64,000 bases of DNA from DASQYE01 sp036389675 (GCA_036389675.1 DASVWI010000037.1:242870-306869); one strand, 5' to 3'. Counted from the stretch's first letter, positions 7,972 through 16,568 are shown. Notes: generated from the sequence alone by a model not told the origin. Program-made: numbers and translations.

Positions 7972-8534
7972 TGATCTCTCTTTTCCGTCTTCTGCCCTGA
8001 ACTCTGATAGGAGGGAATGTCTATTCCGCCGTTGATACTGATAGAGCTATTGGATTGCGGCCTCGTCGGCAATCCCTTTTCGACAAGCTGCCGCTTGGCT
8101 TCCTCTATCGGGATGGCGATGACATTCCCGCCCTGATCTTTCTGTCCGTCTTTGAGCACTTTCTCCCATTGCTCGCGCACGACCTTCATCTCGGCGGTCG
8201 GCTCTTTCAACCCGAGGTCAACCCTCTTGCCCTCACCCACGTCAACGCCGAAGCCGGGAGCGCCCTGCAAACGCGGCTCAGGCGGCAGGCGCTGCTTATC
8301 GGTCAGAGCCATCGGGGCGGGCGGAGGCGTTCGCTTCTCCTGCCGCTGCTCGAAGAATTTCAGCATGTACCACATCAGCACGTGGACGACTGCCGCGAAG
8401 ATCAGCAGACCGACGACGAACTGCAAGATCGCCCTGATGTTGACATCGCTCTCCTCGTGCTTCACATCCGGGTTCTGGATGTGCGAAACATCCGGCGTCT
8501 CGTGTATGTCATCGCGTCGACCATGCCTTGCCAT
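7968..8534 (-). CDS. Single-helix membrane protein of the ACIII/caa3 operon, function unknown
   Basis: Predicted 188 residues. A hydrophilic His/Asp-rich N-terminus (1-32) precedes one membrane helix (about 33-56, 'ILQFVVGLLIFAAVVHVLMW'). The rest is soluble, with 'LPPEPRLQGAPGFGVDV' followed by a charged helix and an 'IPIEEAKRQLVEKGLP' stretch, and a Ser/Asn-rich tail. Its stop overlaps the SCO start (ATGA), so the two are translationally coupled, and it sits between actF and SCO. Position suggests an accessory or assembly factor of the oxidase/ACIII supercomplex; that is inference. I know of similar proteins at this operon position in acidobacteria but no assigned function. Confidence 0.8.
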   Translation of the reverse strand: MARHGRRDDIHETPDVSHIQNPDVKHEESDVNIRAILQFVVGLLIFAAVVHVLMWYMLKFFEQRQEKRTPPPAPMALTDKQRLPPEPRLQGAPGFGVDVGEGKRVDLGLKEPTAEMKVVREQWEKVLKDGQKDQGGNVIAIPIEEAKRQLVEKGLPTRPQSNSSISINGGIDIPSYQSSGQKTEKRDQ

Positions 8535-8600
8535 AACGAAATACTCCTTCGGAATACAGCATCCCGGCCAGTACCGCCTTGCGTTACTGACTTTGACTCA

Positions 8601-9818
8601 TTAATGTCCTCCGCGATGCGCGGCCTCCATGACGCCGGGCAGCTCCGGGTCGTTGAAAGGTATGAGCGGCCTCTGCTTCAACTGCCAGAGGAAGAAGGCG
8701 AGCCACAAGCCGCCGACGCCGATGGGGGCCACCACATCCGTCCAGCTGATGGCGAAATGGCCCTCGCTGAACTTGGGCGCGATCAACCAGAACAGATCGA
8801 CCAGACGCATGAAGAGCACGAGGGCGGCGACCATCGCCAGCCGCCGCGCGTTGCGCTTCAAATCGCGCGACAGCAGGAGCAGGAACGGCAGCGCGAAATG
8901 CAAGAGGATGAGGCCCAGCGCCACTACCTCCCAGCCGCCGCGCATCCTGTACAGATACCACTTGGCTTCTTCAGGGATGTTGCCGCTCCAGATAATCAGG
9001 AACTGCGAGAAAGAGAAGTAGGCCCAGACCATGACAAACGCCAGCAGCAGTTTTCCCAGATCATGAAAATGCGAGGGCGCGACCACACCCGACATCGGCT
9101 CCTGTTTGGCGAGCAGGGCCATCACGGCGATGACGAAGGCGAAAGAGCTGAGCACCCATGACGCGACGAACAGCAGGCCGAAGATGGTCGAGAACCATTC
9201 CGGGTCGAGCGACATCACCCAGTCAACGGACGCAAACGTGACCGTCAAAACAAACAGCACGAGCCCCGGCCCGCTCAATCTTTGCAGCCTCTTGGTAAAG
9301 CGGCGCTCGGCAGTGCGATCCTGCTCGCGCGACCAAAGGTTCAGGAGGTAAGTGAGCGCACCCCAGATCGCAAAGTAGATGACGGCGCGCAGGATGAACC
9401 CGGTCATGTTCAGATACTTGCTCTTGTGAACGAGCATCTCATAGAGATGCTTCTCTTCGAGCGTCTTACCACCCGCGAAACGCTCTATGTGCATCCACTC
9501 GTACAGGTGGCCCATGCCGAAGATGATCGGCAGAAACAGCAGGGCCATCAGCGGCAATGTGCGCGTGCCCGATTCGAGCACGCGACGAATGACGAGCCCC
9601 CAGCCTCCGCCCGACAGGTGTTGCAGCATCAATATCGCCAGACAGCCCAGAGCGATGCCGACCCAGAAGACGTAGGCCAGCAGGTAAGAGCGGAAGAACA
9701 GCTCGCGCGGGCTGAGGAAGAACCCGAGCCCGAGTATTAACATGAAGACGACGCCGACGATCAGGGCCAATCGTTGATAGCGGCTGGCTTCGGCAGGCGT
9801 TGTGTACGAAGCGTTCAT
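8601..9818 (-). CDS. actF: Alternative complex III subunit ActF (quinone-binding membrane subunit)
   Basis: Predicted 405-residue, about ten-helix membrane protein, related to ActC but without cofactor motifs. In known ACIII structures ActF pairs with ActC in the membrane core. Sequence signs: 'FLSPRELFFRSYLLAYVFWV' near residue 29-48, the His pair region 'MGHLYEWMH', and 'VTFASVDWVMSLDPEWFSTI', a stretch highly typical of this family. The frame is open to 9929, but the ATG at 9818 lies three bases after the actE stop and is preceded by AAAGGTAGAG, so I use it. Confidence 0.92.
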   Translation of the reverse strand: MNASYTTPAEASRYQRLALIVGVVFMLILGLGFFLSPRELFFRSYLLAYVFWVGIALGCLAILMLQHLSGGGWGLVIRRVLESGTRTLPLMALLFLPIIFGMGHLYEWMHIERFAGGKTLEEKHLYEMLVHKSKYLNMTGFILRAVIYFAIWGALTYLLNLWSREQDRTAERRFTKRLQRLSGPGLVLFVLTVTFASVDWVMSLDPEWFSTIFGLLFVASWVLSSFAFVIAVMALLAKQEPMSGVVAPSHFHDLGKLLLAFVMVWAYFSFSQFLIIWSGNIPEEAKWYLYRMRGGWEVVALGLILLHFALPFLLLLSRDLKRNARRLAMVAALVLFMRLVDLFWLIAPKFSEGHFAISWTDVVAPIGVGGLWLAFFLWQLKQRPLIPFNDPELPGVMEAAHRGGH

Positions 9819-9820
9819 CT

Positions 9821-10609
9821 CTACCTTTGCCCTCCACGCTGCGAGAGCGGTTGCACCTCTGTGCTTCTGTCCGGCTCGGTCGCCGGATGACTCAGTTGCA
9901 GCGCGCGGATATAGGCGGCGATGGCCCACCTGTCCTGCACCGGAACCTGCTGCGCGTAAGCAGGCATGGAGCCCCAGCCGTTCGTCATGACATCGAAGAA
10001 GTGGCCGACAGGAGCATTACGCAGGCTCTCCGTATAGTAAGAGGGCGGCTGCTTGTAGCCGCGACGCACGACCATTCCGTCCCCCGCCCCGGTCGCGCCG
10101 TGACACATCGCGCAGAAAATCTGGTATCGCTCCTGCCCGCGCGCGACCACCTCAGCCGTCACAGGGAAAGGGAACGTGTCCATATCATCGGGAAACATAT
10201 TGCCGCCGCTGCTGCCGCTACTGCTCTGCGCGCTCGTTCCCGCCGTTGTGCCGGCGTTCCCCGTCTGTGTTGATGGCGGCGCGCTCGACGTGGCGGGCGC
10301 GTTCGCGCTGCTGCTGCCACTGCTACCGGTGCGGCCCGCCGCGCCGGGCGTTTTCTTGCCCGTGTAGAGGTGCGCGTCCTCGCGCAGGTAGCCGCGCGGC
10401 ACAGTTCCCTCGATCAAAGGTCGCGACGACAGCCCGTCCTTGAAGAACTTGCTCGCTTCGTATGCCTCGTAGCGCGGCTGATCCTGCATGTCCTGACGAC
10501 AGGCGGTGAAGAAAAGCAGGCAGCAGGCAGCGAGCAGCAGGCCGCCAAGCGCCCCGCGCTTCTGGCCCAGCCCCCTCGCGCCTCGCGCCTTCTCTTTATA
10601 CCTCGACAT
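9821..10609 (-). CDS. actE: Alternative complex III subunit ActE (monoheme cytochrome c lipoprotein)
   Basis: Predicted 262 residues. The leader ends in LLFFTAC, a lipobox with Cys37, so the mature protein should be lipid-anchored. Residues about 88-138 are an extended Gly/Ser/Thr/Ala-rich linker. The cytochrome domain follows, with CAMCH at 166-170 and a likely distal Met in 'GWGSMPAYAQQV'. It starts 14 bases inside the end of actD. ActE passes electrons from the pentaheme ActA and iron-sulfur ActB side to the oxidase. Odd: the signal peptide and the preceding basic stretch are encoded by 7-bp repeats (10515-10542 and 10572-10592), and the linker is longer than the function would require. 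Confidence 0.93.
   Translation of the reverse strand: MSRYKEKARGARGLGQKRGALGGLLLAACCLLFFTACRQDMQDQPRYEAYEASKFFKDGLSSRPLIEGTVPRGYLREDAHLYTGKKTPGAAGRTGSSGSSSANAPATSSAPPSTQTGNAGTTAGTSAQSSSGSSGGNMFPDDMDTFPFPVTAEVVARGQERYQIFCAMCHGATGAGDGMVVRRGYKQPPSYYTESLRNAPVGHFFDVMTNGWGSMPAYAQQVPVQDRWAIAAYIRALQLSHPATEPDRSTEVQPLSQRGGQR
10515..10592. repeat. Two heptad arrays inside the 5' end of actE
   Basis: At 10515-10542 there are four adjacent units, AGCAGGC, AGCAGGC, AGCGAGC, AGCAGGC. At about 10572-10592 the unit is CTCGCGC, read about three times with variation. The first array encodes the Leu/Ala/Cys-rich leader core of ActE, the second its basic N-terminal stretch (K-A-R-G-A-R-G). Both keep the frame because three heptads make seven codons. 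Confidence 0.6.
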
Positions 10610-11129
10610 CTGTAATCCCCCGCGGTGACAGGCTGGCTAAAAACCTCTCGGTCTCTTCCCGATCAAATTTCGGGTCGTTGGCTTCAATGACGAGAAAGAA
10701 GCGGTCGCGCGTTGCGAGCGCGAATCGCTCGACGTTGAAGACCGGATGATAGGGCTGCGGCAGCTTATTCAAAGCGAGCATGCCGAAGACGGCTGCGAAG
10801 GCCGCCGCCAGCACGGTGCACTCAAACGTGATCGGGATAAAGGAGGGCCAGCTGTGATAGGGTCGGCCACCGACGTTGATCGGATAGTCTATGACCTCCA
10901 TGTAATACTGCATCAGGTAGCCGCCAAGGCATCCGATGATGCCGCCTATCAAAACGATCAACGGCAGCCGCGTGTGGAAATGTAGCGCCTCGGAAAGCTC
11001 CTCGATGGGATAGGGCGAATAGGCGTTGATGCGGCGATAGCCCGCATCCCAGGCCTCGCGAGTCGCCGTCACCACGTCGGTCGGGTTATCGAATTCAGCC
11101 ATCAGGCCATAGAGTGGATGTGCTTCCAT
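10596..11129 (-). CDS. actD: Alternative complex III subunit ActD (DUF3341)
   Basis: Predicted 177 residues with two membrane helices (about 57-78 and 101-122). 'YGLMAEFDNPTDVVTATREA' near the N-terminus and 'INAYSPYPIEELSEAL' are diagnostic of the DUF3341/ActD family. ActD is a membrane subunit that braces the ActC/ActF core; it carries no cofactor. It is separated from actC by a heptad-repeat hairpin (11137-11199) and overlaps actE by 14 bases. Confidence 0.94.
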   Translation of the reverse strand: MEAHPLYGLMAEFDNPTDVVTATREAWDAGYRRINAYSPYPIEELSEALHFHTRLPLIVLIGGIIGCLGGYLMQYYMEVIDYPINVGGRPYHSWPSFIPITFECTVLAAAFAAVFGMLALNKLPQPYHPVFNVERFALATRDRFFLVIEANDPKFDREETERFLASLSPRGITDVEV

Positions 11130-11136
11130 GATTTTC

Positions 11137-11199
11137 CAGTCATCAGTCGTCAGTTGTCAGTTTTTTAATTTTGGCTGACCACCGATTGCTGACTACTCC
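11137..11199. repeat. Heptad repeat hairpin, CAGTCAT family, between actC and actD
   Basis: Left arm units: CAGTCAT, CAGTCGT, CAGTTGT, CAGT (11137-11163). Right arm: CTGACCA, CCGATTG, CTGACTA, CTCC (11175-11199), the inverted counterpart. The actC stop codon begins at its right edge. The element fills almost all of the actC-actD gap and may form an intercistronic RNA hairpin. Confidence 0.75.
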
Positions 11200-12594
11200 T
11201 TATGCTACTTCCTCCTCGACCTCTGCTTCGGGCAGAATCGTTCGCATCTCGAAGATGGAGATGATCGGCAGGAAGCGTATGAAGAGGAACATCAAGCTGA
11301 AAAAGAGCCCGATGGTTCCGAAGAACATCGAGAAATCCCAGACGGTCGGCGAGTACATGCCCCACGACGAAGGCAGAAAGTCGCGGTGCAGACTCGTCAC
11401 GATAATCACAAAGCGCTCAAGCCACATGCCTATGCTGACGATGATCGAGATGCCGAAGATGATCGGCAGGCTGCGGCGGAAGCGGCGGAACCAGAGAAGC
11501 TGCGGCACGAGCCCGTTACAGAAAATCAGCATCCAGTAGTAATGGCCGTACGGCCCGGTCATGCGGTTGAAGATCATGTACTCTTCGTAGGTATTGGCGC
11601 TGTACCACGCGAAGAACGCTTCCATCAGGTAGCCGTAGAAAACGATCAACCCCGTCGCCAGCATCACCTTCGCCATGTTGTCTATGTGGCGCATCGTGAT
11701 GAAATCTTCGAGCCCGTAAACCTTGCGCAGCGGAATCGTCAGCGTCAAGACCATGGCGAAGCCGGCGTAGATGGCCCCGGCGACGAAGTAAGGCGGAAAG
11801 ATCGTCGCGTGCCAGCCCGGCAGCTGCGCGACCGCGAAGTCGAAGCTGACGATGGTGTGAACAGAAAGCACGAGCGGCGTGGCGAGCCCGGCCAGCAAAA
11901 GGTAGCAGGTCTCGTAGCGATGCCAGTGGCGCGCGCTCCCGCGCCAGCCCATCGCCAGAAGCCCGTAGACGATCTGAAACGGGCGGCTGCGCGCACGATC
12001 ACGAAGCGTCGCGAAATCCGGTATCAAGCCGATGAACCAGAAGAGGGCCGACACGGTCGCGTAGGTCGAGACGGCGAACACGTCCCACATCAGGGGGCTG
12101 CGGAACTGCGGCCAGATGCCCATCGTGTTCGGATAGGGAAAGAGCCAGTAGGCGAGCCAAGGTCTTCCCGTATGGAGCAGCGGAAAGAGCCCGGCGGAGG
12201 CGACCGCAAAGAGCGTCATCGCTTCGGCGAAGCGGTTGATGGAGGTGCGCCACTCCTGCCTGAGCAAGAGCAGGATGGCCGAGATCAGCGTCCCGGCGTG
12301 GCCGATGCCGATCCACCAGACGAAGTTGATAATGTCGAAGGCCCAGCCGACGGGCACGTTGTTGCCCCAGATGCCTATGCCCGTGAAGACCAGATTGGTG
12401 ATCGTAATCAGCAAGACCTGCATGAGCATGAAGGCCAGCGCAAAGCCTATGAACCAGTAGACGGGAGTCCGGCGCTTCAAGACCAGCGCGCTGATCTTGT
12501 CGGTGACGGAGGCGAAGGTGTGGCCCGGCTGAATGACCGGCACAGCCGTCCCGTGAATACGCACGTCCTCATGTGGTTGATCAACATCTGCCAT
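11200..12594 (-). CDS. actC: Alternative complex III subunit ActC (NrfD/PsrC-like)
   Basis: Predicted 464-residue, ten-helix membrane protein of the NrfD/PsrC family that forms the quinol-binding site next to ActB. Typical stretches are 'VGWAFDIINFVWWIGIGHAG' (about 81-100), 'LFPLLHTGRPWLAYWLFPYP' (about 136-155) and 'WHATIFPPYFVAGAIYAGFA' (about 259-278). The His and Arg in these belong to the quinol and putative proton-path region in known structures. The ATG at 12594 is ten bases after the actB stop. Confidence 0.95.
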   Translation of the reverse strand: MADVDQPHEDVRIHGTAVPVIQPGHTFASVTDKISALVLKRRTPVYWFIGFALAFMLMQVLLITITNLVFTGIGIWGNNVPVGWAFDIINFVWWIGIGHAGTLISAILLLLRQEWRTSINRFAEAMTLFAVASAGLFPLLHTGRPWLAYWLFPYPNTMGIWPQFRSPLMWDVFAVSTYATVSALFWFIGLIPDFATLRDRARSRPFQIVYGLLAMGWRGSARHWHRYETCYLLLAGLATPLVLSVHTIVSFDFAVAQLPGWHATIFPPYFVAGAIYAGFAMVLTLTIPLRKVYGLEDFITMRHIDNMAKVMLATGLIVFYGYLMEAFFAWYSANTYEEYMIFNRMTGPYGHYYWMLIFCNGLVPQLLWFRRFRRSLPIIFGISIIVSIGMWLERFVIIVTSLHRDFLPSSWGMYSPTVWDFSMFFGTIGLFFSLMFLFIRFLPIISIFEMRTILPEAEVEEEVA

Positions 12595-12604
12595 GATCTT
12601 CCCT

Positions 12605-15600
12605 TTAAGCCTTCCCGCTGATTTCAGGATTAGGATTACGCAGCGACGAGAGATAGGTCGTGCGCGGCTGCGTGTTCAAATCGGCCAGCAGGCCGTAGTT
12701 ACGACGACTCCGCTTCAACTGCGCGACGCGGCTCTTCTGATCATTCGCGTTGCCGAAGACGATGGCCTGCGTCGGGCACACGGCCTGACAGGCGGTGACG
12801 ACCTCGCCGTCCCCGATGGGCCGGCCTTCCTTTTCGGATTCGATCTTCGCCACCTGAATGCGCTGTATGCAGTAGGTGCATTTCTCCATCACGCCGCGCG
12901 AGCGCACACTGACTTCCGGGTTACGCATCAACTGGTAGGTCGGCGTGTTGAAATCCTGATAGAGCAGGAAGTTGAAGCGCCGCACCTTGTATGGACAGTT
13001 GTTCGAGCAGTAGCGCGTGCCGACGCAGCGGTTGTAGACCATCACGTTCAGGCCTTCGGTGTCGTGCACGGTCGCGTGGACGGGACAGACCGGCTCGCAC
13101 GGCGCGTTCTCGCAGTGCATACAGGGCACGGGCATGAACTCCGCCGCCTCCGGGTGGTCGTGATCGCCTTTGAAATAGGTGTCGACGCGAATCCAGTGCA
13201 TCTCGCGGCTGCGCTTGACCTGCTCCGGGCCGACGACCGGGATGTTGTTCTCCGACTGGCAGGCGACGACGCAGGCGTTGCAGCCGACGCAACTGGTCGT
13301 GTCAATCGTCATGCCCCAGGCCGCATCCTGCTTGTAATCGTACTCCGGATAAAAGGAATGCTCCTGCCCGGGCTTATGCTCCTCATCCGGCGCGTGCGCT
13401 TCCCCGGATTCCTTTAGGTAGTCGGCGAGCGTATGTGCGCGCACGACCTCACGGTTCTCCATGCCGAAGTGCAGCTGCGTGGTGGCGAGCGCGTCGTAGT
13501 ACTGGCCCGTATTGCTGATGTGCGCGCCCGTATTGGCCCACGGCGCGTCGGAGGTGCGAATGGAGTAGGCGTTGAAGCCCCTGCCGTTGCCGACGCGGCC
13601 CGCCAGGCGTCTGCCGTAACCGAGATGCACCGTGACGACGCCGTCGGGCTGGCCCGGCAGAATCCAGACGGGAACGGCGGAGAGCGTGCGCCCCTGATAG
13701 GTAAGATTGGCCCTGCTGACAAGCACGTCGCCGCCCTTGACGCCGATGTCGTTCTTGAGACCGAAGCGATTGGCCGTCGTCGGGCTCAGCATCAGCGCAT
13801 TGTCCCACGTGATCTTGGTCAGAGGCTTGGGCAACTCCTGAAGCCAGCCGTTATTAGCGAAGCGCCCGTCGTAGACGCAAGGGTCTGTGCGAAAGACTAT
13901 CTCAAGCTCGTCGCCCTGCGGCGGCGGGGCGGCTGTGGGCGCTGTCTGATTGGCCCAATCAGTCCTGAGCGCGACGGTCTTGGCCGGGAGCGCCGTGTTG
14001 GGAACGAAGCCGTCATGCACAGCCTTGCGCCAGAGCTTTTCGAAATCGGCTGGCGCTGCGGCGGAGGCGGTTGATGCGCCCGTCGTCGGTGTCGTCTCCG
14101 GGGCGGTGGCAGCGCCGGTCGTTGACGTGTTGGAGGACTGCCCGCCGGACTCGGTCGCACCCGTAGCGGAGTGGCCCGCAGTTGTCGCCGTAGTCGCTCC
14201 GGGCGTCGCCCCCTGAGCTGTTGGTGCGGTGCTCTGCTGTCCGGCGGATTGCGCTCTTGCGCCGGATGCGCCGCCGCTCTTCATCTGTCCAGACCAGTAG
14301 TCGCGCAGGAGGTCATAGCCCGAGCGATTTTGCTGCGTGGAAAAGACCGCGAGCAGCTCGTGGGCGCTTCTTCCGCCATAGAGCGGCGCGATCAGCGGTT
14401 GAATGATCGTGGCCGTCCCATCGTGGCCGCGCGTGTCGCCCCATGATTCAAGATAGTGCGCCTCGGGTATGTGCCAGTGGCAAAGCTCAGAGGTCTCGTC
14501 CTTGTAGAGGCTCAGGTGAACGCGCAGCGCCACTTTCTCAAGACTCTTGCCGAAGCCCAGATCCGCCGGCGCGTTGTAGACCGGATTGCCGCCGAGAATG
14601 ACGAGCGTTTCGACCTGCCCGGCGTTCATGTCGGCCACCAGCGTGCGTAGCGATTGCGTCTGGTCTTCCGGGAAAGCCTCTATCGGGTCTGTGTAGAGAA
14701 CCGTCTTGCCCACGTTGCCGAGCGCGGCGTTCATCGCGTGGGCCAGGGCGTGAATGACTGGCGACTGCTCGTCGCCGGGAATAATGATCGAGCGTCCTCT
14801 GGACTGTTGCAGGTCGCGCACCATCACCTGTGCCCACCAACCATAAGGCCCGGCCCCTGAACCCTGACCCCCGGCCCCTAACTGGACGCCGAGCGCGCCC
14901 GCCACGGCACGGACGAAACCTTCCATCTCGCTCGGACGCAGCGGCAGGCGATGGTCTGCCTTCGCCCCAGTGTTGGTGAGCGTCGTCTCCACCACGTAGA
15001 GGCGGTTCATGTCGTGCTGCCCGTCTTCAACCCGACGCCTGTTCATGAAGTCGCGCGCATAGACGAGGCTGCCGGGGCCGCATGAGAGAAAGTCAGAGTC
15101 AATCGAGAAGATGCGATCAGCCTGATCGAAACGGTAAAGGGTGTTGACCGCCTGCCCGAAGGCGAGCATCGCTCCGGCATGCGCGTTACCGCGCCCGGCG
15201 GGCTCGTATTGATGCAGCCTCGCCTGCGGCATCTCCGTGAAGATGGCCTTCAGTTGAGCCGCGAGGGTCGGCGAGGTGACGGTCTCAGTCAAAAACCGCA
15301 GGCCCGCGCCCTGTCGCGCGCGCGCCGAGTCCAGAGCCTTCTTCGCGTCGTCTAGGAATCCAGACCAAGGGCGAATCTCTTCGCGGAAAAGAAGGGTCTG
15401 CGAGCGGTCAGGGTCGTAGAGGTCAAGGATTGATGCCTGCGCGAACACGTCCGTCGTGCCGAGGCTGGAAGGATGCTCAGGATTGCCTTCGAGCTTGGTC
15501 GGGCGTCCCTCGTTGCTCTTAGCCAGCAGGCCCGTGGCGACCCCGCCGAGCTGCATCGCGGTGGCATAAAAGAGGGCCTTGCCCGGCACTATCTCCTCGG

Positions 15601-15880
15601 GCTGACGAACGTAGGGCACGATCTTCTCGGGCGGCTGGTAAGAGCATCCGCTCAGGCCCGCGAGCGCCAGAGACGCGCCCATCAGCTTGAGGAACGTGCG
15701 CCGCTCAATGGGGTCGTCCCACTCTTCCGCGGCCTGCGGAAACTCTCGCGAGACGAACTCGCGAAACTCTTCCGTGTCGGCCACCTCTTCGAGGCTGCGC
15801 CAGTATCCGTTGCCTTTCTCACGGCCAAGGATACGGTCGCGCATCAAAGCGAAATTGATATGACGGTCTTGAGAAGGCAT
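12605..15880 (-). CDS. actB: Alternative complex III subunit ActB (fused molybdopterin-oxidoreductase-like and Fe-S protein)
   Basis: Predicted 1,091 residues. The N-terminus has 'RRTFLKLMGASLALAGLSGC' (61-80), a Tat-like/lipobox stretch. About residues 95-750 resemble a molybdopterin oxidoreductase, a part that in ACIII has lost its cofactor. The C-terminal third carries four cysteine clusters: 'CVGCNACVVACQSEN', 'CMHCENAPCEPVCPVHA', 'CVGTRYCSNNCPYK' and 'CTYC' with 'CQAVCPTQAI'; known ACIII holds three 4Fe-4S and one 3Fe-4S cluster here. Electrons pass from menaquinol at ActC to the ActA/ActE hemes. Odd points: a Thr/Ala/Ser-rich insert at about 535-605 and an in-frame heptad repeat at about residue 333-343. 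Confidence 0.95.
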   Translation of the reverse strand: MPSQDRHINFALMRDRILGREKGNGYWRSLEEVADTEEFREFVSREFPQAAEEWDDPIERRTFLKLMGASLALAGLSGCSYQPPEKIVPYVRQPEEIVPGKALFYATAMQLGGVATGLLAKSNEGRPTKLEGNPEHPSSLGTTDVFAQASILDLYDPDRSQTLLFREEIRPWSGFLDDAKKALDSARARQGAGLRFLTETVTSPTLAAQLKAIFTEMPQARLHQYEPAGRGNAHAGAMLAFGQAVNTLYRFDQADRIFSIDSDFLSCGPGSLVYARDFMNRRRVEDGQHDMNRLYVVETTLTNTGAKADHRLPLRPSEMEGFVRAVAGALGVQLGAGGQGSGAGPYGWWAQVMVRDLQQSRGRSIIIPGDEQSPVIHALAHAMNAALGNVGKTVLYTDPIEAFPEDQTQSLRTLVADMNAGQVETLVILGGNPVYNAPADLGFGKSLEKVALRVHLSLYKDETSELCHWHIPEAHYLESWGDTRGHDGTATIIQPLIAPLYGGRSAHELLAVFSTQQNRSGYDLLRDYWSGQMKSGGASGARAQSAGQQSTAPTAQGATPGATTATTAGHSATGATESGGQSSNTSTTGAATAPETTPTTGASTASAAAPADFEKLWRKAVHDGFVPNTALPAKTVALRTDWANQTAPTAAPPPQGDELEIVFRTDPCVYDGRFANNGWLQELPKPLTKITWDNALMLSPTTANRFGLKNDIGVKGGDVLVSRANLTYQGRTLSAVPVWILPGQPDGVVTVHLGYGRRLAGRVGNGRGFNAYSIRTSDAPWANTGAHISNTGQYYDALATTQLHFGMENREVVRAHTLADYLKESGEAHAPDEEHKPGQEHSFYPEYDYKQDAAWGMTIDTTSCVGCNACVVACQSENNIPVVGPEQVKRSREMHWIRVDTYFKGDHDHPEAAEFMPVPCMHCENAPCEPVCPVHATVHDTEGLNVMVYNRCVGTRYCSNNCPYKVRRFNFLLYQDFNTPTYQLMRNPEVSVRSRGVMEKCTYCIQRIQVAKIESEKEGRPIGDGEVVTACQAVCPTQAIVFGNANDQKSRVAQLKRSRRNYGLLADLNTQPRTTYLSSLRNPNPEISGKA
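14850..14882. repeat. Heptad array, CCCCTGC family, inside actB
   Basis: Four units GGCCCCT, GAACCCT, GACCCCC, GGCCCCT can be read in succession. On the coding strand they give the short Gly-rich stretch 'GAGGQGSGAGPYG' of ActB. Related units form the intergenic hairpins at 55.9 and 61.2 kb. It is in frame and no stop is introduced. Confidence 0.6.
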
Positions 15881-15899
15881 CCTGGTTAATCCTTATGCA

Positions 15900-16568
15900 T
15901 TACCGGTGACAGGTCGAACAACTCGTCAGCGCAAGCGGCCCACGGATGTGGTTGTCGGCGACGAGCTTTTTCCCCTCGGCAATCTGCGCGGCGGTCTTAT
16001 TCTCTTTGCGCCATGCCATGTTGAAGACCTCACTCCTGGGGCGGACGAAACGCTCCGGCTCGCGATGGCATTCCAGACACCACTCCATCTGCAGCGACGA
16101 AGCCTGATACATCAAAGGCATCTCGTCCACCTGACCGTGACAGGTCGAGCAGCCGACGCCCTTGTTGACGTGTATGCTGTGATTGAAATAGGAGTAGTCG
16201 GGCAGGTCGTGAACCCGCGTCCATTCGATGGGCTTGCCCGAGCGCCAGCTCTCCCGCACGGGCTCAAGGTAGGGGCTGTCGGCCCAGATTTGCGAGTGGC
16301 AATTCATGCACGTCTGGGTCGAAGGCATACCGGCGCTCGACGAGGTCTCGACCGAGGTGTGACAGTAGCGGCAATCAATCCCGTCGTCGCCGCTGTGATG
16401 CTTGTGGCTGAACTGCACGGGCTGCTGTCGCTCCGTCCATTGCCCCGTGTTCCAGGAAGAGCGATTGATCTCGGCCAGCACCCAGACGGCTGCGACGAGA
16501 ATGAAGACGGCGCCGAAGATACTGAGCCGCGCAAGAAAGTTGGTGCTATGGTGAAAAATCTGTGGCAT
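15900..16568 (-). CDS. actA: Alternative complex III subunit ActA (pentaheme cytochrome c)
   Basis: Predicted 222 residues. One N-terminal helix (about 12-33) anchors a periplasmic domain with five c-type heme motifs: CRYCH, CMNCH, CSTCH, CLECH and CSTCH, the last two residues before the C-terminus. 'VQFSHKHH' before the first motif supplies axial His ligands, as in the ActA family. It is the first gene of the operon, 19 bases before actB, with AGGAAAGG nine bases ahead of the ATG. ActA collects electrons from ActB and feeds ActE or a caa3 oxidase. Confidence 0.95.
   Translation of the reverse strand: MPQIFHHSTNFLARLSIFGAVFILVAAVWVLAEINRSSWNTGQWTERQQPVQFSHKHHSGDDGIDCRYCHTSVETSSSAGMPSTQTCMNCHSQIWADSPYLEPVRESWRSGKPIEWTRVHDLPDYSYFNHSIHVNKGVGCSTCHGQVDEMPLMYQASSLQMEWCLECHREPERFVRPRSEVFNMAWRKENKTAAQIAEGKKLVADNHIRGPLALTSCSTCHR

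Noticed and set aside
8055..9161. 368-residue plus-strand frame over actF and the one-helix gene
   Set aside because: Spans two real minus-strand genes; sequence is Arg/Gln/His-rich with no domain.
11386..12621. 411-residue frame antisense to actC
   Set aside because: Shadow of the membrane protein; highly charged and without known motif.
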